NCBI RefSeq assembly: GCF_009852415.1
Contig: NZ_WOXS01000002.1
Location: 2,874,501 to 2,938,500, forward strand
Length of the DNA: 64,000 nucleotides
Direction: 5' to 3'
DNA from: Streptomyces sp. Tu 3180
GTDB lineage: Bacteria; Actinomycetota; Actinomycetes; Streptomycetales; Streptomycetaceae
Part shown: one piece after another, positions 40,893 through 51,021 of the stretch
Position numbering within the stretch: the first letter of the stretch is position 1
How the letters are laid out: every line of letters begins with the position of its first letter
Translations under genes and position numbers: made by a program
Notes under the pieces: model-generated
The model's database searches: none
What the model saw: only the letters and a program-made list of their open reading frames with translations
Told to the model about the DNA's origin: nothing

Positions 40893-43800
40893 TCAGTCCT
40901 CCGTCACGGCCGTGACCGAGGACGACGGCTGCCGGGCCGCCGCGGTCTTCTTCGACGCCGTCTTCTTCGCGGTCGTCTTGGCGGCGGTCGTCTTGGCGGC
41001 GGCCGCCTTGGTGGTCTTCGCCGCCTTCTTGGCCGTCGTCTTCTTGGCGGCGGTCTTCTTGGCCGCCGTCTTCTTGGTGGCGGCCTTCTTCGCCGTGGTC
41101 TTCTTGACCGCCTTGCGGGCGGTCTTCTTGGCCGGAGCGGCCTCGTCGGCGGCTTCCTGCGCGGACTCCTCGGCGGGCGCCGCCCCGGACTCCGGAGCCG
41201 TCTCCTCCGCCTGGACCGGCTCCTCCGCCGGGGCCGCCTTGTCCGCCGGGGCCGACGGGACGACCACGACGGCCGCCTCCTCGGACGCGGTGGGCGTGGT
41301 GGGCTTGCGCACCGCGCGGCGGCGCGGACGGGCCGGGGCCGCGGTCTCGGCGGGAGCCTCGGCCGGGGCGGCCGGGGCCTCCTCCTCGGGCTGCGGAGCG
41401 GGCGCCTCGACGGCCGTGGACACGGACTCGGCCACCGTCACCACCGCGGCCTCCGCTCCCGCCGGCGAACCGGCCGGCGCGGTCGCCTTGCGGGTCGCGC
41501 GGCGACGCGTACGGCCCTTGGGCGCGGCCTCCTCGGTCACGGCCGGGGCCTCGGTCGCCGGCTCGGGGACCACCGCGTCCTCGACGGCCGTGGGCTCGGC
41601 CAGCGCCTCGGCGGCCGACTCCGGCTGCACCGGGCGCACGGCCTCCTCCTCCGCCGTGACGTCCTGAGCCGTCGGCACCTCGGCGGCGGTCTCCTCGCCC
41701 CGGGACCGGCCCGCCCTGGCCGTCTCGCGCTTCGGCGCGCCCGCCGGTGCCGACACCCGCCGGCTCGCCCGGCGGCGCGTGCGTCCGCGGGTGGCCGCGG
41801 CCTCCGCCTCGGCGGCGCTGCTGTACAGCTCCTCGTCCGGCTCGAACTCGGGCGCCGGCAGCGCGACCGGTTCGGCGGTCTCGGCGGCGACCTCGGCGGC
41901 CGTCTCCGCCTCCGCCTCCTGCTCCGCCGTCTCGACGCCCACGACGACCTCGTGCTCGTGCTCGTGCGGCTGGTCGGCCGCACCGGCCCGCGCCCGCTTG
42001 CGGCGCTTGCCGCCGCCACCGACGGCGGCGGGCTGGTCCAGGTGGACGATGACACCGCGCCCGTTGCAGTGGACGCAGGTCTCCGAGAACGACTCCAGCA
42101 GGCCCTGACCGACCCGCTTGCGGGTCATCTGGACCAGGCCCAGCGAGGTCACCTCGGCGACCTGGTGCTTCGTACGGTCCCGGCCCAGGCACTCGAGGAG
42201 GCGCCGCAGCACCAGGTCCCGGTTGGACTCCAGGACCATGTCGATGAAGTCGATCACGATGATGCCGCCGAGGTCGCGCAGCCGCAGCTGGCGCACGATC
42301 TCCTCGGCCGCCTCCAGGTTGTTCCTGGTGACCGTCTCCTCGAGGTTGCCGCCCTGACCGGTGAACTTGCCGGTGTTGACGTCGATGACGACCATCGCCT
42401 CGGTCCGGTCGATCACCAGCGAACCGCCGCTGGGCAGCCAGACCTTGCGGTCCAGCGCCTTGGCGAGCTGCTCGTCGATCCGGTACGTGGCGAAGACGTC
42501 GACCTCGCTGGTCCACTTCTGCAGCCGGTCGGCCAGGTCGGGCGCGACGTGCGAGACGTAGCCGTGGATGGTCTCCCAGGCGTCGCCACCGCTGACGATG
42601 ACCTTGGAGAAGTCCTCGTTGAAGATGTCCCGCACGACCCGGACGGTCATGTCCGGCTCGCCGTACAGCAGCGTCGGGGCGTTGCCGTTCTTGGACTTCT
42701 TCTGGATCTCCTCCCACTGCGCCTGCAGCCGCTCGACGTCCCGGCGCAGCTCGTCCTCGCTCGCGCCCTCGGCGGCGGTGCGCACGATGACGCCCGCGTC
42801 CTCGGGGACGATCTTCTTGAGGATGGTCTTCAGCCGGGCCCGCTCGGTGTCGGGCAGCTTGCGGCTGATGCCGGTCATCGAACCCTCGGGGACGTACACG
42901 AGGTAGCGGCCCGGGAGGGAGACCTGGCTGGTGAGGCGGGCGCCCTTGTGCCCGATCGGGTCCTTGGTGACCTGGACCAGGACCGACTGGCCCGACTTCA
43001 GCGCGGACTCGATGCGGCGCGGGCCGTTCGCCATGCCCAGCGCCTCGAAGTTGACCTCACCGGCGTAGAGCACGGCGTTGCGGCCCTTGCCGATGTCGAT
43101 GAAGGCGGCCTCCATCGACGGCAGCACGTTCTGCACCTTGCCGAGGTAGACGTTGCCGACGTACGAGGTCGCCTGCTCCTTGTTGACGTAGTGCTCGACG
43201 AGCACGCCGTCCTCCAGGACGCCGATCTGCGTACGGTCGCCGTGCTGGCGGACCACCATCACGCGCTCGACCGCCTCGCGGCGGGCCAGGAACTCGGCCT
43301 CGGTGATGATCGGCACCCGGCGGCGGCCCTGCTCACGGCCCTCGCGGCGGCGCTGCTTCTTCGCCTCCAGGCGCGTGGAGCCCTTGATGGACTGCACCTC
43401 GTCCGACGGCTCGGCCGCCTTGCGCGGTTCGCGGACCTTGACGACGGTGCGCTCGGGGTCGTCGGCGGCCGGCTCGGCCTCGCCCCCGCTGTCACCGGCC
43501 CGGCGGCGGCGCCGGCGACGGCGACGGCTGCTGCTGGAGCCGCCGGCGGCGGAGTCCTCGCGGTCCTCGGCCTCCTCGGCGTCCTCCTCGATCTGCTCCG
43601 CGGTGTCCTCGGCGTCCTGGGCGGCCTGCTCGGCGGAGACCCGGTCGGTCTCGGCCTCCGCGGACTCGCCGCCCTCGGCCTCGCCCTCGGCGGACTCGCC
43701 GCGCCTGCGGCGGCGACCACCGCGGCGGCGGCGCCGGCGCGAGCCGGAGGCCTCGCTCTCGTCCTCGCCCTCGACGTGGTCCTCGGCCGACTCGTCGGTC

Positions 43801-45086
43801 TCCTCCGCCTCGTCGGCCTCGTCCTCGGTCTCCTCCGCCTCGTCCTCGGCGCGGACCGCGGGAGCGGCCTCGGCGGCCGGCGCGGCCTCGGGCTCGTCGC
43901 CCGCACCCCGGCGCCGGCGCCGGCGGCGCGAGGCGGCGGGCTGCTGCTCGGGCCACTCCTCGGTCTCCTCCGGCTCCACCGGCTCCACCGGCTCGGCCGC
44001 CTCGGCGGCCGCCTCGGCGGCGGCCCGCTCCGGGGTCTGGAACCGGGGCTCGGTGAACACGGGCGGCTGGAACACGGCGACGGCCGGACGCGCGGGACGC
44101 CGCGGCGAGGTCTCCGCCTCGCCCTCGGCGGGGCGCGCCGGCTCGGCGAACCCGGCAGCGGCCTTGCGGACCACCCGGCGGCGACGTCGCGGAGCGGCGT
44201 CCTCCGCGGCGGTCTCGGGAGCGGCCTGCACGGGCTCGGCGGCCTTCGCGGCCTTGGCGGCCTTGGCGGCCTTGGCGGCCTTCGCGGGGGCTTCGGTCTC
44301 CGGGGCCGCTTCGACCGCCTCGGAGGTGCCGGAGGAGACGGCGGTCCGCGCGGGCTCGCCCGCGTCGCCCTCCGCCGTCTCCGGCGCCCCGGCGGGCGCG
44401 GAGGCACGGCGCGAGGCGCGGCGCCGGGTACGGCGCGGAGCCGTTTCCTCGGCGGGCTCGACGGCCTCGGTGGTCTCAGCAGCCGCAGGGGCCTCGGAGG
44501 TCTCGTCCCCGGCGGTCTCGACGGCCTCGGCGGCCTGCGCGGGCACCTGCGGCTCCGGCGTCTCGGCGCCCTCCGCCTCCCCGGCGGCGGTCGCCGTCGG
44601 CGAGGTCACGCTGCGCGTGGCACGACGGCGGGTGCGCCGGGGAGCGGCGTCCTCGGAGGTGCCGGAGGAGACCGCGGTCCGCCCGGGGGTCTCGGTGGCC
44701 TCGGGTGCCTCCGGAGCCGTCGTCGTCGCGGTCGCCGGTACGACGGTCTCGGCCACCTCCGCCGGTGCCCCGGCGGGCGCGGCCGCACGGCGGACGACAC
44801 GGCGGCGGCGCGGGGCGGCGGGCGCGGCCTCGGCCGCTTCCCGGGTCTCCCCGGCCTCGGTCCCGGCGCTCTCCTGCCCCGCGGGTCCGGAAGACAGCGA
44901 GGGCCCGGAAGCCCCGGCGGGCTCCGCGGCCGGTATGGCCGGCGCGACGGTCTCGGCCGTCGCCTCGGTCGTCGCGGCGGGCGGGCCGGCCGGGCGGGAC
45001 GCGGCACGGCGGCGCCGGCGCGGCGGCAGGGTGTCGCTGGGGGTGTTCGGTTCGGAGCCCTTGGTGGGCTCGATCGGTTCGAGCAT
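40893..45086 (-). CDS. rne: ribonuclease E/G with long low-complexity arms
   Basis: Protein of 1397 residues, the RNase ES type of Streptomyces. The catalytic core sits centrally at about 605-1010: S1 region (RVMVVRQHGDRTQIGVLEDG, YVGNVYLGKVQNVLPSMEAAFIDIG), 5'-sensor and DNase I-like domain with metal-binding aspartates in VVIDVNTGKFTGQ (about 897) and IVIDFIDMV (about 942), and the zinc-link CVHCNGRG (about 1002). The N-terminal 600 residues and C-terminal 390 are Ala/Glu/Pro-rich and carry repeated arginine-rich motifs of the form RxRRRAxRxxxxPAGxP; the tail ends in Lys/Ala/Thr repeats. It processes rRNA and decays mRNA, with arms that may bind PNPase and RNA. GGGAG ten bases before the ATG. 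Confidence 0.95.
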   Translation of the reverse strand: MLEPIEPTKGSEPNTPSDTLPPRRRRRAASRPAGPPAATTEATAETVAPAIPAAEPAGASGPSLSSGPAGQESAGTEAGETREAAEAAPAAPRRRRVVRRAAAPAGAPAEVAETVVPATATTTAPEAPEATETPGRTAVSSGTSEDAAPRRTRRRATRSVTSPTATAAGEAEGAETPEPQVPAQAAEAVETAGDETSEAPAAAETTEAVEPAEETAPRRTRRRASRRASAPAGAPETAEGDAGEPARTAVSSGTSEAVEAAPETEAPAKAAKAAKAAKAAKAAEPVQAAPETAAEDAAPRRRRRVVRKAAAGFAEPARPAEGEAETSPRRPARPAVAVFQPPVFTEPRFQTPERAAAEAAAEAAEPVEPVEPEETEEWPEQQPAASRRRRRRRGAGDEPEAAPAAEAAPAVRAEDEAEETEDEADEAEETDESAEDHVEGEDESEASGSRRRRRRGGRRRRRGESAEGEAEGGESAEAETDRVSAEQAAQDAEDTAEQIEEDAEEAEDREDSAAGGSSSSRRRRRRRRRAGDSGGEAEPAADDPERTVVKVREPRKAAEPSDEVQSIKGSTRLEAKKQRRREGREQGRRRVPIITEAEFLARREAVERVMVVRQHGDRTQIGVLEDGVLVEHYVNKEQATSYVGNVYLGKVQNVLPSMEAAFIDIGKGRNAVLYAGEVNFEALGMANGPRRIESALKSGQSVLVQVTKDPIGHKGARLTSQVSLPGRYLVYVPEGSMTGISRKLPDTERARLKTILKKIVPEDAGVIVRTAAEGASEDELRRDVERLQAQWEEIQKKSKNGNAPTLLYGEPDMTVRVVRDIFNEDFSKVIVSGGDAWETIHGYVSHVAPDLADRLQKWTSEVDVFATYRIDEQLAKALDRKVWLPSGGSLVIDRTEAMVVIDVNTGKFTGQGGNLEETVTRNNLEAAEEIVRQLRLRDLGGIIVIDFIDMVLESNRDLVLRRLLECLGRDRTKHQVAEVTSLGLVQMTRKRVGQGLLESFSETCVHCNGRGVIVHLDQPAAVGGGGKRRKRARAGAADQPHEHEHEVVVGVETAEQEAEAETAAEVAAETAEPVALPAPEFEPDEELYSSAAEAEAAATRGRTRRRASRRVSAPAGAPKRETARAGRSRGEETAAEVPTAQDVTAEEEAVRPVQPESAAEALAEPTAVEDAVVPEPATEAPAVTEEAAPKGRTRRRATRKATAPAGSPAGAEAAVVTVAESVSTAVEAPAPQPEEEAPAAPAEAPAETAAPARPRRRAVRKPTTPTASEEAAVVVVPSAPADKAAPAEEPVQAEETAPESGAAPAEESAQEAADEAAPAKKTARKAVKKTTAKKAATKKTAAKKTAAKKTTAKKAAKTTKAAAAKTTAAKTTAKKTASKKTAAARQPSSSVTAVTED

Positions 45087-45345
45087 GCGGGCGTTTCTCC
45101 CGTCAGGCTCCCGGGCGCCGCACCTGGTCCGGCGATGCCGGTGACGTCCGCGGCTCGCGCGGTGCGCGGTTGCCGCCGTCCGGGGCGCGGGCGCCGCTCG
45201 GGAGCTCTCTTGTCCTGTCTCGCCGGTTCCGTACGCCGACTGCGTACGGCCTGGCGAAAGTCTTCTGGTCGGTGCGCTGCCCGACCCAGGTGGCTCCCGA
45301 GTTCGAGGGCGGCGCTACGACGTCCGTCCCTACGCGGGACCTTCC

Positions 45346-46167
45346 TTACGCCGGCGCCGTCGCGGCGGCAGTGGCGGCGGCCGGATGCGGCTCGGTCGCT
45401 GCTGCCTCGCGGTCGGGCGCGAGCGGGTCGGTCACCGTGCCGGTCTCTTCATCGAGCAGCCCCTGCGCCAGCCTGGTCACCGCTGCGGGGACCGGCGGCG
45501 CCAGGTCGGCCACGGCGCGGAGACCGGACAGGACGTCGTCGGGTCGTACGGCAGGCGTCACGTGCCGAACAACCAGCCGCAGTATCGCACAGGGCCGGTC
45601 GGTCGGCCCAGCATGGAGCGCGACGTCTGTCGCTGCGGTGGAGCCGACGCTCGCGTCGGGCCGCGAAGAGGGCGTTTCCGCGCTCTCCAGGCCCACGACC
45701 GCGGAGCGGGCGTCGAAGGTGCGGACGCCGTTCTTGGTGAGTCGCTGCACCTCGACGGTCCCGGCCGCGTTGAAGGCGTCCACCGCGCGGCGGGCGTCCT
45801 CGGGGGCGACACCGTCCAGTCGCAGCTCCCACACGGAGGCCGTGAGCCGGTCGGCGAGCCCCGACGTGCGGGCCTCGACCGCCTCGACGACGTCGAGCCC
45901 GTCGGGCAACGACTCGTCGAGGAGGACCCGGAGCCGCTCGGGATCACGCGGCTCGGTGAGCGCGATCTCCAGGTACTCCGCCTCGCTGCCCGTGCCGGTG
46001 GGTGCGGCATTGGCGTACGACACCTTCGGGTGCGGCGTGAACCCCGCCGAGTACGCCATCGGCACCTCGGCACGGCGCAGCGCACGCTCGAAGGCGCGCT
46101 GGAAGTCACGGTGGCTGGTGAACCGGAGGCGGCCGCGCTTGGTGTAGCGCAGTCGAATGCGCTGCAC
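45346..46167 (-). CDS. TIGR03936 (DUF2344) radical-SAM-linked protein
   Basis: Protein of at least 273 residues from GTG 46167: QRIRLRYTKRGRLRFTSHRD, ERALRRAEVPMAYSAGFTPH, PKVSYANAAPTGTGSEAEYL, the hallmark of the DUF2344 family found next to or fused with TIGR03960 radical SAM proteins. Function unknown; a role in RNA modification with RNase E has been guessed because of gene order. The real start may lie 42 bases further up: the frame reads GKRQPEGPPPAPA between a CTG (46207-46209) and this GTG, and no ATG, GTG or TTG occurs after the in-frame TGA. Followed by the RNase E/G gene after 259 bases. Confidence 0.9.
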   Translation of the reverse strand: MQRIRLRYTKRGRLRFTSHRDFQRAFERALRRAEVPMAYSAGFTPHPKVSYANAAPTGTGSEAEYLEIALTEPRDPERLRVLLDESLPDGLDVVEAVEARTSGLADRLTASVWELRLDGVAPEDARRAVDAFNAAGTVEVQRLTKNGVRTFDARSAVVGLESAETPSSRPDASVGSTAATDVALHAGPTDRPCAILRLVVRHVTPAVRPDDVLSGLRAVADLAPPVPAAVTRLAQGLLDEETGTVTDPLAPDREAAATEPHPAAATAAATAPA

Positions 46168-46215
46168 CGCGGGTGCGGGCGGCGGGCCTTCGGGCTGTCG
46201 CTTGCCCAGTGTCGT

Positions 46216-47331
46216 TCAGTCCTTCGTGAGAGAGGTCGTCCTGCTACCAAGAGTACGTGTCTCCCGCCCGGTAGGTTCCCGCCGGTCCACGGGCCGTGGT
46301 GCGGCGGGCTTCCCGGGCCGGGACCCCGCGGGCTCCCCGAGCAGCACCCGGCGGACGTCGGCGCGCGCCCGCCGGACCGAGGCACGGGCCGCGGCGAGGG
46401 CCTGCCGTGCGGCACGCCCCGCACCGCGCACGGCCTCGGCGACGGGCCGCAGCACGGCGTCACGCACCATGTACCCCACCGGCGTCAGCACACTCCGGTA
46501 CACCCACCGCACCGGCTCCACGAAGACCCACCGGAAGAGGGCCCCCAGGAACCGCCCGACGGCGAGCGAGACGCGCCCGGCCACGCGCCAGGCGTGCCCG
46601 AGGGCGTTCCCGACCTCCCGCGCGACGACGGCGAGGACACCGCCGACGGGGACGAGGACCCAGCGCCACACGGCGAGCGCGGGCAGCACGAAGAGGATCC
46701 GGGTGATCCAGTACAGCCCCGCGCCGACACCGGTGACGATCATGGTCACCAGCCGCACGAGCCCCTTCACGCACCAGGCGACGGCATGCCCGGCCGGCGC
46801 GAGGACCCAGGTGTACAGCCGCACCGAGGGCACCACGACGAGGTACCGCGTCAGCCAGGCCAGTCCCGCGTACGCCCCGGCCCCGAGCGCGGCGAGCACG
46901 GCACCCCCCACCCGGAGCGCCCGCACGACCGCGTGCCCGGCCGGCGTCAGGACCCGCGCGTACACCCACAGGAGGGCGTGGCCGAGGGGAGTCAGCACAT
47001 GGCGGTACAGCACCGCGGCGGGAAGGACCACCAGCGCCTTCCCGAGCCAGGCCAGCACCTTGCCGAGCGGCACGAGGACATACCGCCACAGACCCGCGAA
47101 CGGCCACACGAACACCGCCCGCACGACCCACAGCGACGCCCGCCCGAGCGGCCGGAACACGGCGTCGCCCAGGAACCTCCCGGCGACGACGAGCGCGTCC
47201 CACGCCATCCGCACCGGCACGACCAGGACGAGCGCCACGATCCGCACCGGCACGCGGATCGCCACCGCCAGACACCCCTCGCCCCGGGACGCGTCCCCCC
47301 GTACCGCGGGAGCCGACTTCTCCAGATCCAT
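46216..47331 (-). CDS. integral membrane protein built of internal repeats
   Basis: Protein of 371 residues made largely of hydrophobic helices linked by a recurring 12-15 residue unit with core Tyr/Trp-x-x-Val-Leu-x-Pro-x-Gly: WRYVLVPLGKVLAW, YRHVLTPLGHALLW, YARVLTPAGHAVVR, YTWVLAPAGHAVAW, WRWVLVPVGGVLAV and YRSVLTPVGYMVRD. The last 80 residues are basic and soluble (RAARQALAAARASVRRARADV). I recognise no named family. ATG at 47331 lacks a clear ribosome binding site. It lies immediately upstream (48 bases) of the TIGR03936 gene in the same direction and is divergent from the DUF2637 unit. Confidence 0.82.
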   Translation of the reverse strand: MDLEKSAPAVRGDASRGEGCLAVAIRVPVRIVALVLVVPVRMAWDALVVAGRFLGDAVFRPLGRASLWVVRAVFVWPFAGLWRYVLVPLGKVLAWLGKALVVLPAAVLYRHVLTPLGHALLWVYARVLTPAGHAVVRALRVGGAVLAALGAGAYAGLAWLTRYLVVVPSVRLYTWVLAPAGHAVAWCVKGLVRLVTMIVTGVGAGLYWITRILFVLPALAVWRWVLVPVGGVLAVVAREVGNALGHAWRVAGRVSLAVGRFLGALFRWVFVEPVRWVYRSVLTPVGYMVRDAVLRPVAEAVRGAGRAARQALAAARASVRRARADVRRVLLGEPAGSRPGKPAAPRPVDRREPTGRETRTLGSRTTSLTKD

Positions 47332-47526
47332 ACCGGCGTAGACGCCGGAGCGGCCCGTCCGGATCCCCCCACCCCGGAATCAAGCGCCTCATATGCCGAT
47401 CACCGGCCGGCCCGGCGAATTGCGCGGAACCACCGAGGACAACCGGGCATATATAAAATAATTTCCTTACGGCTGTTCACTCATTTGCCGCGCATCCAAG
47501 TGAAAAGACCCGCCGTTAGTCGCTAT
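47332..47526. promoter_or_regulatory. AT-rich divergent intergenic region
   Basis: 195 bases between the repeat membrane protein (left) and the DUF2637 unit (right). It contains GCATATATAAAATAATTTCC at about 47447-47466, one of the most AT-rich stretches in the window, and TGTTCACTCATTTG. Precise promoter elements were not assignable. No gene. Confidence 0.5.
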
Positions 47527-47820
47527 ATGACGAAGGCAAGCACGCCCGGGCCACTCGCGCCCGACGGGGGGCCGAGCGGCCCGACTGCCGCCCACGAGCC
47601 GTCCGTGGGACCTTATCTCCACATCCCGGTCCCGCCCCCTCCCCCGCCCGGGGACACGTTCGACGAAAACGGCGTTCCCGTCGCATTGCACGTCACCGAA
47701 CCGATCCTGACGAATTTCCTCACCGTGTTCCAGCAGCTGGCGTCCGACCTGGCCGGACGCCGGGTCGCACCGGCCGACGCCCCCACCGCACGCCGGCCCG
47801 ATGAATCCACCACCACATGA
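47527..47820 (+). CDS. small hypothetical protein upstream of DUF2637 gene
   Basis: Protein of 97 residues: a disordered Pro/Gly/Ser N-terminal half with a run of prolines (PYLHIPVPPPPPPGD) and a folded-looking C-terminal half (NGVPVALHVTEPILTNFLTV, FQQLASDLAGRR). Its stop overlaps the next start as ATGA, so it is translated with the DUF2637 gene. No ribosome binding site is evident at ATG 47527; an in-frame GTG at 47497-47499 is possible. No family recognised. The ATGA coupling is the main support that it is real. Confidence 0.65.
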   Translation: MTKASTPGPLAPDGGPSGPTAAHEPSVGPYLHIPVPPPPPPGDTFDENGVPVALHVTEPILTNFLTVFQQLASDLAGRRVAPADAPTARRPDESTTT

Positions 47821-48698
47821 ATGACGAACACTTCGACCAGCTCTGGTACACCCCCGGCTTCCCGGCCCAGAACGAGGGATCGGGCACCGGCCGGCACCGG
47901 GCCTCGGCCGTCTACACGGAGCCCATGGAACCACCGGTCCCGCCCTGGGACCCGGCCGAAGAGCTCGCCTACCTGCTCCAGGAAGCCCGCAGCGACGAAC
48001 ACGGCAGGACCGTGCCGCACCCCCACGAGGAGGCGTCGGCCACCGATCCCCCCACCGGAAGCCCCCTGGGCGACCTCCAGGAGATCACCGCCGAACTGCC
48101 GCCCCTGCGCACCACCCCACGCGGCCACCGGAGGCTCACCCCGCGCAGACGCCCCGACGCCGTACGCATCGCCAGCTACGTCATCGCCGCACTGGCCGCG
48201 ATCACCGTGTCGATGGTGAGCGTCTTCAGCGGGGTGGTCACCTACGAACCCCTGCTCCTCGTCACCACGGCGCACAGCAACGGCAGTTCGTCGGCCTGGT
48301 GGCCCGTGCTCGTGTACGGCCCCTGGCTGGCGGGCTCGCTGTCCGTCCTCCGCGCGGCACTGCACCAACGGCGCGCCCTGCACTCGTGGTTCGTCGTCCT
48401 GCTGTTCTCGTCCGTCGCGGTCATGCTCTGCGTCGCCCAGGCACCTCGCACGATCACCGACACCGCCGCCGCCGCGCTGCCGGGAGTCGCCGCACTGGCG
48501 TGCTTCCAGCAACTCGTCCGCCAGATCACCCTGACCCGGCCGCCCCGCCGGGCCGTCCCCCGCCACCGGCTGCGGTCCGCCACGGATCACCCCGCGCCGC
48601 TCACCGCCCCCGGCGACCACGAGCGTTTCCGGACCCCTGCCCCCTCCTGCCGGCACGACGTCCCGCCCGACCGGCGCCCCGGGCAGCGCACCCTGTAG
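47817..48698 (+). CDS. DUF2637 domain membrane protein
   Basis: Protein of 293 residues starting MNDEHFDQLWYTPGFPAQNE. Residues 1-110 are soluble and acidic; 115-240 hold four membrane segments (IASYVIAALAAITVSMVSVF, WPVLVYGPWLAGSLSVLRAA, SWFVVLLFSSVAVMLCVAQA, AAAALPGVAALACFQQLV) in the DUF2637 pattern known from Streptomyces chromosomes and integrative elements (SpdB-like). The C-terminal tail is Pro/Arg-rich. ATG overlaps the upstream stop (ATGA). DUF2637 proteins are often linked to plasmid spread or development; no transfer genes are nearby. With its partner it forms a two-gene rightward unit among leftward housekeeping genes. Confidence 0.82.
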   Translation: MNDEHFDQLWYTPGFPAQNEGSGTGRHRASAVYTEPMEPPVPPWDPAEELAYLLQEARSDEHGRTVPHPHEEASATDPPTGSPLGDLQEITAELPPLRTTPRGHRRLTPRRRPDAVRIASYVIAALAAITVSMVSVFSGVVTYEPLLLVTTAHSNGSSSAWWPVLVYGPWLAGSLSVLRAALHQRRALHSWFVVLLFSSVAVMLCVAQAPRTITDTAAAALPGVAALACFQQLVRQITLTRPPRRAVPRHRLRSATDHPAPLTAPGDHERFRTPAPSCRHDVPPDRRPGQRTL

Positions 48699-48830
48699 AC
48701 CCCGCCCCTGCCGCCGGCGGCCGACGACCCGACGCACCGCCGGCGGCAAGGGGAGCGGGGGAACGAAGGGAACGCCCTCCCACGGCCTCCGCCGAACCCC
48801 GCGAAGACGTCCGGCGGCGCGGAGACGACC

Positions 48831-48857
48831 GAGCCCCCTCCGGACCGGAGGGGGCTC
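48831..48857. terminator. bidirectional hairpin between DUF2637 and TIGR03960 genes
   Basis: Perfect 13-bp inverted repeat GAGCCCCCTCCGG/CCGGAGGGGGCTC with a single central base, so the actual loop uses inner bases. It lies in the convergent gap and can serve both strands. Confidence 0.88.
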
Positions 48858-48936
48858 CCGTGGTTCTCAGGGGGTCGCGTGAACCCCCGCGCGGGCTCGG
48901 CCCCACTCCGCCTCCGGGTGGGGCGCGCCCCTCACC

Positions 48937-50910
<1,974 letters not shown>

Positions 50911-51021
50911 CTCGCGAACCTTCGTGTGCTGACTGGGGTCCCCCCGGCCGATGGCTGGGGGCGGGTGACCATCCAGACTAACGCGGCCGGGCGGTTTCCC
51001 CGTACGTCGTCCGGAGGGCGG

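Noticed and set aside
40236..45740. An open frame of over 1800 codons on the plus strand opposite rne, rplU and the rpmA leader
   Set aside because: It is the antisense shadow of a very GC-rich gene; composition is Arg/Gly/Leu-rich with no domain, and the minus strand encodes clear RNase E/G and ribosomal proteins.
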